DNA of 18,704 bases. It comes from an uncultured Pseudomonadota bacterium. GTDB taxonomy: Bacteria > Pseudomonadota > Gammaproteobacteria > Burkholderiales > Thiobacillaceae. The stretch lies in contig CAISDD010000026.1 in assembly GCA_903883985.1 (NCBI GenBank), positions 1-18,704 on the forward strand, read 5' to 3'. Positions 7,588-14,334 of the stretch are shown here, one piece after another. Each line of letters opens with the position of its first letter. Position 1 is the stretch's first letter. A model generated the notes under the pieces. It made no database searches, had not been told where the DNA came from, and saw nothing but the letters and a program-made list of their open reading frames with translations. A program made the position numbers and the translations under genes.

Positions 7588-8448
7588 CTAGTCCCCCGCC
7601 ACAGTATCCTCCTTCGGCCGGAATCGCAGGATCAGCCCTTCGCGAAACGCCGCTGCGGCGTCATGGTCGCTGGGCAGCGGCAGTGGCGAGGCCTTGCGTA
7701 TGGCGCGCTCCACTTCCTGGTCATAGGGTGCTTGTCCACTGCTGCGCCGCTGCACGATGCGCAAGACCTCGCCGTTCGGCAAGAGGATGACCAGGTAAAC
7801 CGCTTCCGGATTGCCGACCAGATTCCGCGGCAGGATTACATAGGACTGGATGCGACTGCGGATACGCTCCTGGGCTTCACGGATGAGGCTCGCCTTGCGC
7901 CCCGCCAGGTTCTGCTGCTTCTGCAAGGCGCCACGCAGTTGGCTGTCCTCGGAATCCAGTTCTTCGCGTGCCTGGCTCGTGAGTTCCTGTTCAAGGAGGC
8001 GGCGCTCCTTGGTGCGGCGCAACTGTTCGAGTCGGGTAGCTTGCGCGGCAGCCTGCTCCTGGGCGAGGCGCGCGGCTTCCTGGTGCTGCGCCTCCTGGGC
8101 GAGGCGCGCGGCTTCCTGGTGCTGCGCCTCCTGGGCGAGGCGCGCAGCTTCCTGGTGCTGCGCCTCCTGGGCGATGCGCTTCTTCTCTGCGCGCTCCAGG
8201 GCGATGTCTGGTTTGATCTCCGCCGGCTTAGGTGTGCTCTCTACTTGTGGCGGTGGCGGCGCTGGAATCGCCACTGGCGGGCGCGGTGCGGGCGCCGCCG
8301 GCAAGGCGTTCCACAGTTCGGCTTCCACCGGCCGAGGGGGCAAGGTTTGCCACGAGACGCCGATAAACAGCAAGACGAGCAGCAACCCATGCGCCAACAA
8401 GGACATGCCGCCGGCGGAAACATGCTGGAGAGGACCGGCCCGAGTCAT
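7588..8448 (-). CDS. tolA: Tol-Pal system protein TolA
   Basis: This 286-residue inner-membrane protein has a single N-terminal membrane helix (SLLAHGLLLVLLFIGVSW) that docks on TolQR. A proline-rich stretch (PAAPAPRPPVAIPAPPPP) and a long Ala/Gln/Glu helical domain follow. The C-terminal domain (IQSYVILPRNLVGNPEAVYL, then LLPNGEVLRIV) binds TolB and Pal. It is shorter than E. coli TolA (421) because the helical domain is short. That domain contains three nearly identical 12-residue units encoded by 36-bp tandem repeats. The ATG lies 6 bases beyond the tolR stop. The gene's position between tolR and tolB confirms the assignment. Confidence 0.94.
   Translation of the reverse strand: MTRAGPLQHVSAGGMSLLAHGLLLVLLFIGVSWQTLPPRPVEAELWNALPAAPAPRPPVAIPAPPPPQVESTPKPAEIKPDIALERAEKKRIAQEAQHQEAARLAQEAQHQEAARLAQEAQHQEAARLAQEQAAAQATRLEQLRRTKERRLLEQELTSQAREELDSEDSQLRGALQKQQNLAGRKASLIREAQERIRSRIQSYVILPRNLVGNPEAVYLVILLPNGEVLRIVQRRSSGQAPYDQEVERAIRKASPLPLPSDHDAAAAFREGLILRFRPKEDTVAGD
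8063..8170. repeat. Three 36-bp tandem repeats inside tolA
   Basis: Units starting at 8063, 8099 and 8135 are identical except for one base seen in the third (cgcgcAgctt instead of cgcgcGgctt). Each encodes one 12-residue unit AQEAQHQEAARL of the TolA helical domain. Being a multiple of three, copy changes keep the frame. A decayed fourth unit (gcgatgcgct) follows at 8171. Confidence 0.95.
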
Positions 8449-8454
8449 CGATGC

Positions 8455-8868
8455 TCAGCGCTGCGCCGGCTTCACCAGGAGACCGACGTGGGCCACACCC
8501 AGGGATTGCAGGGCATCCATCACCTGCATCACCATCTCGTAGCGTGTTCCCTTGTCGGCGGAAATCACCACCGCCTGACCAGGGCGCAGGCGCGCTCGCA
8601 CATCCGCGCGCAGCGCCGACGCCGCGACCGGTTGCCCGGGGGCGTTTACGCTGCGGTCACGCAACAACAGTCCACCGTCCTCGCGCACTACGACTTCCAG
8701 GGGTGCGTTGGGTGCCCCTGCGCTTTTGCCCATGCTGGGCAGGCTCACCTGGGAGGGATTGATGAAGGGCGAGGTCACCATGAAGATCACCAGCAGCACC
8801 AGCATCACGTCGATATAAGGCACGACGTTGATCTGGTTGATGGCCTTGCGAGTGCGTCGCGGAATCAT
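8455..8868 (-). CDS. tolR: Tol-Pal system protein TolR
   Basis: This 137-residue ExbD/TolR-family protein has one membrane helix near the N-terminus. The helix carries the essential aspartate in NVVPYIDVMLVLLVIFMV, which takes part in proton-driven energisation with TolQ. The periplasmic domain is compact, and length is close to E. coli TolR (142). The ATG overlaps the tolQ stop as TGATG, which fixes the start and suggests coupled translation. It is followed after 6 bases by tolA. Confidence 0.96.
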   Translation of the reverse strand: MIPRRTRKAINQINVVPYIDVMLVLLVIFMVTSPFINPSQVSLPSMGKSAGAPNAPLEVVVREDGGLLLRDRSVNAPGQPVAASALRADVRARLRPGQAVVISADKGTRYEMVMQVMDALQSLGVAHVGLLVKPAQR

Positions 8869-9545
8869 CAGCGCCCCACTTCCTGTTCAAGGATGTTGGA
8901 AAATTCCTCCATGAAGATGTCGTAGCGGTTGGCCAGACGGTCGATTTCATGGGTGAAGCGGTTGTAGGCGATGACCGCGGGTATGGCCGCGAACAGGCCG
9001 ATGGCGGTGGCGATCAGCGCCTCGGCGATGCCTGGTGCCACCTGTGCCAGGGTGGTTTGCGCCGCATTGGACAGGCCGATGAAGGCATTCATGATGCCCC
9101 AGACGGTGCCGAGCAGGCCCACATAGGGAGACACCGAGCCCACCGTTGCCAGGAACGGCAGGTAGGACTCGACCTGGTCCATCTCCCGTTGGTAGGCGGC
9201 GCGCATGGCGCGGCGTGCGCTTTCCACCACGGCCGTGGAAGGCACACCTAGGTCGCGTTTGGCGCGGAACTCGCGCATACCGGCCCGAAACACTTCCTCC
9301 AGGCTACTGCGCCTCCCCTCCTCATCGACCCGTTCGAGTATCTTCTTGTGGCCACCGCCCCAGAAATCCTTTTCGAACGACTCCGCTTCCAGCCTTTCGC
9401 GGCGCAGGGTGAACAGCTTCTCGAAAATCAGCCACCAGGACATCACCGAGGCGAAAAGCAGGAGCAGCATCACCGCTTTCACCACCAGGCTGGCCTGAGC
9501 TACGAGCATGATGAACGACAGGTTGTTGTGAGTAGCGAGTTCCAT
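8868..9545 (-). CDS. tolQ: Tol-Pal system protein TolQ
   Basis: This 225-residue inner-membrane protein of the MotA/TolQ/ExbB family is the stator-like proton channel of Tol-Pal. The first membrane helix lies at about 12-38 (LVVKAVMLLLLFASVMSWWL). A cytoplasmic loop rich in charged residues follows, and then two further helices with the conserved block SVSPYVGLLGTVWGIMNAF and GIAEALIATAIGLFAAIPAV. The ATG overlaps the ybgC stop (TGATG). No separate Shine-Dalgarno is visible, so translation is probably coupled to ybgC. Confidence 0.96.
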   Translation of the reverse strand: MELATHNNLSFIMLVAQASLVVKAVMLLLLFASVMSWWLIFEKLFTLRRERLEAESFEKDFWGGGHKKILERVDEEGRRSSLEEVFRAGMREFRAKRDLGVPSTAVVESARRAMRAAYQREMDQVESYLPFLATVGSVSPYVGLLGTVWGIMNAFIGLSNAAQTTLAQVAPGIAEALIATAIGLFAAIPAVIAYNRFTHEIDRLANRYDIFMEEFSNILEQEVGR

Positions 9546-9952
9546 CAGGGTCGTAATTTTTCGGTGACGAAGCGGGGGATTCTAGCCGGACGAAAGCCCA
9601 CGGGCTCGACGCTGGCCACTCGTACTCGTGCGCTGAGTAGGCGCTCACCGTCGCGCAGGACTTCCTGCGTCATCACCAGGCTGGCACGCCCGAGTTCACT
9701 CAAGTGACTGCGCACCAGCAGACGGTCGTTGAAGCGGGCAGGGCGAAGGTAATCCGCTTCTACTCGCCGCACCACGAAAAGCACACCGGCATCCAGCGCC
9801 AGCCGGTCCTGTTCCAGTCCGAGAGCGGACAGCCACTCTGTGCGCGCCCGTTCCAGGAATTTCAGGTAATTGGCGTAATAAACCACGCCACCCGCATCGG
9901 TATCTTCCCAGTAGACACGCACCGGCCAGTCGAAAGAGGAGACGTCGTTCAT
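9545..9952 (-). CDS. ybgC: Tol-Pal associated acyl-CoA thioesterase YbgC
   Basis: This 135-residue cytoplasmic hot-dog-fold thioesterase carries the 4-hydroxybenzoyl-CoA thioesterase signature around the catalytic aspartate: VYWEDTDAGGVVYYANYLKF. Family enzymes hydrolyse short or long acyl-CoA (or acyl-ACP) and are tied genetically to tol-pal, though the in vivo role is unclear. The open frame continues upstream to 10009, but the ATG at 9952 follows the ruvB stop by 2 bases and gives the usual family length (about 134). It heads the tol cluster. Confidence 0.95.
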   Translation of the reverse strand: MNDVSSFDWPVRVYWEDTDAGGVVYYANYLKFLERARTEWLSALGLEQDRLALDAGVLFVVRRVEADYLRPARFNDRLLVRSHLSELGRASLVMTQEVLRDGERLLSARVRVASVEPVGFRPARIPRFVTEKLRP

Positions 9953-9954
9953 CG

Positions 9955-10998
9955 TCACGTCAACAAATCTGCCTCGACCCCGGGCTGCATCAGGCCGAAA
10001 TGCCGCCATGCCAGGGGTTGCGCGACTCGCCCGCGGGGAGTGCGAGCGAGGAAGCCTTGCTGAATCAAATAGGGTTCCAGCACATCTTCGATGGTGTCCG
10101 CCTCCTCGCCGATTGCCGCTGCCAGGTTATCAAGGCCCACCGGGCCGCCGGAAAATTTTTCCAGCATGGCGGAAAGCAGTTTGCGGTCCATCACGTCCAG
10201 GCCCAGGCTGTCCACTTCCAGCATTTTCAGGGCGGCATCCGCCACCGCCACATCGACCTCACCGTTCGCCTTCACCTCGGCGTAGTCGCGCACCCGGCGC
10301 AACAGCCGGTTGGCGATGCGCGGTGTGCCACGGGAGCGGCGGGCGATCTCGAATGCACCCGCCTCAGAGGTCTCCACGCCCAGCAGGCGCGCCGAACGGC
10401 TGACGATCAGGCGTAGTTCTTCCGGCGTGTAAAACTCCAGGCGGGCGACGATCCCGAAGCGGTCACGCAGCGGATTGGTCAACATCCCTGCGCGCGTGGT
10501 GGCGCCTATCAGGGTAAAAGGCGGCAAATCCAGCTTCACGGAGCGCGCTGCCGGACCCTCGCCGATCATGATGTCGAGCTGATAATCCTCCAGGGCCGGG
10601 TAGAGGATTTCTTCCACCACCGGGGACAAACGGTGGATTTCGTCGATGAACAGGACGTCTTGCGGTTCCAGGTTGGTGAGCAGCGCGGCCAGATCGCCCG
10701 CCCGTTCCAGCACCGGGCCGGAAGTCATGCGCAGATTGACCCCCATTTCCCGCGCCACGATGTGGGCCAACGTGGTTTTACCCAGGCCGGGTGGGCCGAA
10801 CAGAAGCACATGGTCCAGCGCTTCCTTGCGATTCTTCGCTGCGGTGATGAAGATTTCCAGTTGTTCGCGCGCCCGCGCCTGGCCGACATATTCGGACAGA
10901 CGTTGCGGCCGCAGCGCCCGCTCGGCGACTTCTTCTTCCCGTGAAGCCGGGATGGGGGCGATCAGGCGATCCGCAACGAGATGGTCGGGTTCGAGCAT
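9955..10998 (-). CDS. ruvB: Holliday junction branch migration ATPase RuvB
   Basis: This 347-residue AAA+ motor forms hexameric rings that drive branch migration with RuvA. Walker A is GPPGLGKT (68-75). Walker B is LFIDEIHRL. The sensor segment GATTRAGMLTNPLRDRFG and the C-terminal winged-helix region (RTPRGRVAQPLAWRHFG) are also present. Length fits the family. The start ATG lies 6 bases after the ruvA stop, with a modest AGGT ribosome site formed partly by that stop. Confidence 0.98.
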   Translation of the reverse strand: MLEPDHLVADRLIAPIPASREEEVAERALRPQRLSEYVGQARAREQLEIFITAAKNRKEALDHVLLFGPPGLGKTTLAHIVAREMGVNLRMTSGPVLERAGDLAALLTNLEPQDVLFIDEIHRLSPVVEEILYPALEDYQLDIMIGEGPAARSVKLDLPPFTLIGATTRAGMLTNPLRDRFGIVARLEFYTPEELRLIVSRSARLLGVETSEAGAFEIARRSRGTPRIANRLLRRVRDYAEVKANGEVDVAVADAALKMLEVDSLGLDVMDRKLLSAMLEKFSGGPVGLDNLAAAIGEEADTIEDVLEPYLIQQGFLARTPRGRVAQPLAWRHFGLMQPGVEADLLT

Positions 10999-11004
10999 GG
11001 TGAC

Positions 11005-11583
11005 CTATTTCCGCGCCAGCAGTTTCAGTGCCTGGCGGATGGAATCCTCCAGGCTCAAGCCTTCGGGCAATTGCTTCAAGGCGGGCATGGCCTCCTTGTC
11101 CGAATAACCCAGGGCCAGAAGCGCGTTGAGCGCATCGCTGGCCACGTTCCTTGTCACCAGGCCGGCGGCTTGCGGCAGAGCATCGGCGAGTTTCCCCTTG
11201 AGTTCGAGCAACAGGCGCTCGGCGGTTTTTTTGCCTATGCCCGGTACCCTGACCAGGTAACCCGCATCCTGCAAAGCGATGCAGTTCGCCAGGTCGTCCA
11301 CGGAGAGGCCGGAGAGTACCGACAAGGCGAGCTTGGGCCCCACCCCGGAGATGCGGATGAGCTCGCGGAAGGCCGCGCGTTCCTTCTGAGTGAGAAAGCC
11401 GAACAACTGCTGTACATCTTCGCGCACCACGAAATGGGTGCACAGGCTCACCCGCTCGCCGCAGGCCGGCAGGTTATAGAAAGTGCTCATCGGCACATCC
11501 ACCTCGTAACCCACACCGCCGGCGTCCACCAGGATCTGCGGCGGCAGCTTTTCCAGCAGCACGCCTGTCAATCGTCCGATCAC
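11005..11583 (-). CDS. ruvA: Holliday junction DNA helicase subunit RuvA
   Basis: This 192-residue protein binds four-way junctions as a tetramer and recruits RuvB. It begins MIGRLTGVLLEKLPPQ, the usual OB-fold start. Two helix-hairpin-helix motifs follow (ISGVGPKLALSVLSGL and VPGIGKKTAERLLLELKGKL), and a C-terminal RuvB-contact domain closes it. The start is GTG at 11583, overlapping the stop of the prenyltransferase gene as GTGA. This is the normal family N-terminus, so the GTG is well supported. Confidence 0.97.
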   Translation of the reverse strand: MIGRLTGVLLEKLPPQILVDAGGVGYEVDVPMSTFYNLPACGERVSLCTHFVVREDVQQLFGFLTQKERAAFRELIRISGVGPKLALSVLSGLSVDDLANCIALQDAGYLVRVPGIGKKTAERLLLELKGKLADALPQAAGLVTRNVASDALNALLALGYSDKEAMPALKQLPEGLSLEDSIRQALKLLARK

Positions 11584-12530
11584 TTGAGGCTCCAGGCCAG
11601 GACCAGGCCCAGCAGCACCGGTTGTAGATGCGCGGCGGCTATGGTCATCTGTATGGCAGGGGTCAACTGCGCCGGATCGGCTGCGTGTCGTGACAACATG
11701 CGCCCGGCCTTGAGTGCGGGCAGCAGGGCCAGCAGGGAAAGCAAAGCCAGCTTAGGCAGATATCCACCGGCCACCAGCAGAAGCAGACTGGTGGCGGCGG
11801 CCAGGAGTACCAGCCAGTAGCCGCGCGCGGCGGCGTCCGGCGTCAGGCGCGCCACCCAATGCAGCTTGCCAGCCTGGATGTCGGCGGCGCGATCCGGAAA
11901 CTGGTTGATATAAAGGATGTTGGTCACCAGGAGGGCGTAGGGCAGGCCGATCAGCCAGGGCTTGGGCGAGAGGGCGCCGCGCTGGACGAAGTCCGCGCCG
12001 GCGACGATGAACAGAAAACCCGTCGCCACGCAGATTTCGCCGAATCCACGACTGTTCAGTTTCAGCGGCGGTGCAGAGTAGGCCCAGCCGATCACCAACC
12101 CGCAGAAGCCGATCCAGAACAGCCCTGCGCCGCGCGTCTCGATCAGCCAGAGGCCGCCGGTGGTCCCCGCAGCAAATAAAAGGAGGCCGTAGGCCAGTGT
12201 CTGGCGCGGCGACAAGACCCCGTTCTGGATGAAGCGCGAGCCACCGGTGAAGGGAAACAGGCGATCCACGTTGGCCGCGTCGCTGCCGTTTAGATGGTCG
12301 TAGTAATCGTTGAGTACGTTTACGCCCGCCTGGGTCGCCACCGCCAGAAGCAGGGTCAGCAAGGCCAGTGGCCAGGAAAAGGATGTGTCCAGGGCGGTGG
12401 CGAAACCGAGCAGACAGCCGGCCAGGGAGATGGTGAGAAACGCCGGCCGTGTCGCCAGAAAATAGCGTTTGACCGGATTCTCCAGGGCCGCAGGCGAGGG
12501 TTCGAGTGGCAGCGTCGCGTGGTGGCTCAT
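11580..12530 (-). CDS. UbiA-family prenyltransferase, MenA-like
   Basis: This 316-residue integral membrane protein has about eight or nine hydrophobic segments and both aspartate-rich motifs of the UbiA superfamily. The first is NVLNDYYDHLNGSD (Asp75, Asp78, Asp84); the second is NQFPDRAADIQAGK. These bind Mg-pyrophosphate of the polyprenyl donor. The PFTGGSRFIQNGVLSP segment after the first motif resembles 1,4-dihydroxy-2-naphthoate prenyltransferases (MenA) more than UbiA or heme O synthase. The acceptor is not certain. The ATG at 12530 follows GGAGG by 5 bases and overlaps the ruvC stop (ATGA), so an upstream extension to 12614 is dropped. It is inserted between ruvC and ruvA with overlaps at both ends. 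No other menaquinone gene is visible. Confidence 0.85.
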   Translation of the reverse strand: MSHHATLPLEPSPAALENPVKRYFLATRPAFLTISLAGCLLGFATALDTSFSWPLALLTLLLAVATQAGVNVLNDYYDHLNGSDAANVDRLFPFTGGSRFIQNGVLSPRQTLAYGLLLFAAGTTGGLWLIETRGAGLFWIGFCGLVIGWAYSAPPLKLNSRGFGEICVATGFLFIVAGADFVQRGALSPKPWLIGLPYALLVTNILYINQFPDRAADIQAGKLHWVARLTPDAAARGYWLVLLAAATSLLLLVAGGYLPKLALLSLLALLPALKAGRMLSRHAADPAQLTPAIQMTIAAAHLQPVLLGLVLAWSLK

Positions 12531-13120
12531 AGCATCCTCCCCGCACGGCGACGGCGCGATACGGTCATCAGGCCGGCCAATCCCATCCCGCCATGGGCAT
12601 GGCAAATCGCGCAAGCCAATGCGTCGGCGGAATCCGAGCGTGGTTCGGCGGGGAGATTTAGGAGTCGTTTGACCATGTGCATCACCTGCTGTTTATCTGC
12701 GTGACCGTTTCCCACCACCGCCTGCTTCACCTGCAAGGCGGTGTATTCGAACACCGGCTGTCCGGCCGAGGTCAGCGCGGCGATCGCCGCCCCGCGCGCT
12801 TGGCCTAGCAACAAGGTGGACTGTGGGTTGACGTTGACGAATACCTTCTCGATAGCGGCGACCTCGGGCCGGAACAGCGCCAGCACTTCCATCACCCCGT
12901 CGAAGATGATCTTGATGCGCCCGGGGAGTTCCCCGGTTTCGGTGCGGATCACGCCACTGGCGACGTAAGTCAGCGTTTGGCCGATCTTGTCGATGACGCC
13001 GTAGCCAGTGATCCGCAGGCCGGGATCGAGTCCGAGCAATCTTATCGGTGAGGCCTGAGGCGAGAGCCGAGTGAGGGAAGGCACCACGGTCTCCCGTGAC
13101 GGCTTCGGCAAGCCATCCAT
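12527..13120 (-). CDS. ruvC: Crossover junction endodeoxyribonuclease RuvC
   Basis: This 197-residue enzyme resolves Holliday junctions by symmetric cuts. The four acidic catalytic residues are in place: Asp32 (GLDPGL), Glu91 (IEKVFVN), Asp163 and Asp166 (SDSADAL). Their spacing equals that of E. coli RuvC (7, 66, 138, 141), so the N-terminus carries about 25 extra residues. The ATG at 13120 shares one base with the yebC stop (TGATG). A GTG near codon 13, preceded by GGGAG, would give a shorter N-terminus and is a real alternative. Confidence 0.95.
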   Translation of the reverse strand: MDGLPKPSRETVVPSLTRLSPQASPIRLLGLDPGLRITGYGVIDKIGQTLTYVASGVIRTETGELPGRIKIIFDGVMEVLALFRPEVAAIEKVFVNVNPQSTLLLGQARGAAIAALTSAGQPVFEYTALQVKQAVVGNGHADKQQVMHMVKRLLNLPAEPRSDSADALACAICHAHGGMGLAGLMTVSRRRRAGRML

Positions 13121-13848
13121 CACTCCGGCAATATCGCCGAGGTGAACACTTCCTGGACGTCATCGAGGTCATCGAGCATGTCCAACATCTTGTTGAACCT
13201 CAGCACATCGTCGCCGCTGACCTCGGTCTCGTTAAGCGCTTTCATCGCGATTTCCGCCATCACCGTGGTCAAGCCGGCGGCGTCGAGCGCCTCCTTCACC
13301 GTAGCCAGATCATTGTTGGGGGCGGTGAGGACTTCGATGGAGCCGTCTTCATGCGTGATCACGTCTTCTGCGCCAGCATCCAGGGCAACTTCCATCACCC
13401 GGTTCTCATCCGCGCCGGGAGCAAGGATGATCTGGCCGCAATGCTTGAACTGAAACACCACGGACCCATCAGTCCCCAGGTTGCCGCCACATTTGTTGAG
13501 CGCGTGGCGCACATCGGCCACGGTACGCACACGGTTGTCGGTCAGGCAGTCGACTATTAACGCGGCGCCGCCGGGGCCGTAGCCCTCGTAACGGATTTCC
13601 TCGTAGTTCACGCCCTCCAGTTCACCGGTACCCCGCTTGGTGGCGTTCTCGATGTTGTCCTTGGGCATGGACTCCGCCTTGGCCTTCTCGATCGCCAGGC
13701 GCAGACGCGGGTTGAAACTGGGGTCGCCGCCACCCATGCGCGCGGCGACCGTGATTTCCTTGATCAGCTTGGTGAATGCCTTGCCCCGCTTGGCGTCCTG
13801 ACGTCCTTTGCGGTGCTGGATGTTCGCCCATTTGGAATGTCCTGCCAT
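13120..13848 (-). CDS. yebC: YebC/PmpR (TACO1) family protein
   Basis: This 242-residue cytosolic protein starts with the family signature MAGHSKWANIQHRKGRQDAK. It continues with GVNYEEIRYEGYGPGGAAL and CLTDNRVRTVADVRHALNKC, all typical of YebC/TACO1. Members have been described as DNA-binding regulators and more recently as translation factors helping ribosomes through difficult stretches; which applies here cannot be told. The frame is open far upstream (to 14265), but only the ATG at 13848 gives the family N-terminus and length. AAGGAAA lies 9 bases before it. It is the first gene of the long run ending at queC. Confidence 0.97.
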   Translation of the reverse strand: MAGHSKWANIQHRKGRQDAKRGKAFTKLIKEITVAARMGGGDPSFNPRLRLAIEKAKAESMPKDNIENATKRGTGELEGVNYEEIRYEGYGPGGAALIVDCLTDNRVRTVADVRHALNKCGGNLGTDGSVVFQFKHCGQIILAPGADENRVMEVALDAGAEDVITHEDGSIEVLTAPNNDLATVKEALDAAGLTTVMAEIAMKALNETEVSGDDVLRFNKMLDMLDDLDDVQEVFTSAILPE

Positions 13849-14057
13849 AACGATGCATTTCCTTTTGTATTCGGTGACTTGCCGCTGATGTCCGGATGCG
13901 GCCGCGGGGAAAAAGTACCAACTGCCCACGGGCGCTAGTATCCCACCAAACACACCGAGGAAAACACAGCCGGCGTCGAGAAGCAACAGGCCGGGCGTGA
14001 CGCAGAAACGGACCTTCGTCCAGGGCCTCGAAATCGATCTCGGCCAGGAGCGCTGAA

Positions 14058-14076
14058 CCTGGGCCGTTGGCCCAGG
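14058..14076. repeat. Perfect 8-bp stem hairpin in the yebC leader
   Basis: CCTGGGCC-GTT-GGCCCAGG is a perfect inverted repeat with a 3-base loop. No T-run follows on either strand, so it is not an obvious intrinsic terminator. It overlaps the next palindrome by two bases. Confidence 0.75.
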
Positions 14077-14131
14077 CTGGGATGGTGCTGCGGCTTTGGC
14101 GCGAAAATGGCCAACCGATGCCATCCCAGCC
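14075..14131. repeat. 57-base imperfect palindrome in the yebC leader
   Basis: Outer arms GGCTGGGATGG (14075-14085) and CCATCCCAGCC (14121-14131) are exact reverse complements. Inside them a second set of arms, CGG..TTGGC and GCCAA-CCG, nests around GCGAAAAT. The whole could fold as a long interrupted hairpin in RNA from either strand. Function is unknown. Confidence 0.75.
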
Positions 14132-14245
14132 AGGGGTAACGCCCCCTGGAAAATTGAAACCGACATCCATGAGGGTTGAAAGCCCGTCCCATCCTCATCA
14201 CCATGCCGCAATCGCTTTCTCGAAATGGCTAAAGACCCAATTCCC

Positions 14246-14296
14246 GAAAAGAGGGCCAGGCGCATTCCGGAATTTACCGATTAAATCCCGGCCTGG
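14246..14296 (-). terminator. Probable terminator of the sigma-54 regulator gene
   Basis: In the minus-strand RNA, CCGGGAUUUA pairs with UAAAUUCCGG (10 bp, one G-U) around the 5-base loop AUCGG. An outer CCAGGC/GCCTGG pairing extends the stem. A short CCCTCTTTTCGGG tract follows. It starts about 40 bases after the regulator's stop. The U-tract is short, so termination may be partial. Confidence 0.5.
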
Positions 14297-14334
14297 ATCA
14301 GGAAAACTGCCTGTGGTCAGGACGGTTGCAATGC

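Larger units (their letters stand above)
13849..14245 (-). other. Leader region of the yebC-ruv-tol-que run, no gene
   Basis: This stretch has open frames on both strands, but none shows a recognisable protein or a start with a good ribosome site. It must hold the promoter for yebC; no strong sigma-70 match was found. Its main content is two GC-rich hairpins at 14058-14131. Confidence 0.5.

Noticed and set aside
7522..8925. 467-codon open frame on the plus strand across tolB-tolA-tolR
   Set aside because: It lies antisense to three well-recognised genes; the repeats LLGEARGFLVLR are just the tolA tandem repeats read backwards.
13849..14265. N-terminal extension of yebC giving a 381-residue protein
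   Set aside because: The family starts at MAGHSKWANIQ and the extension has no similarity I can recognise; the ATG at 13848 has its own ribosome site.
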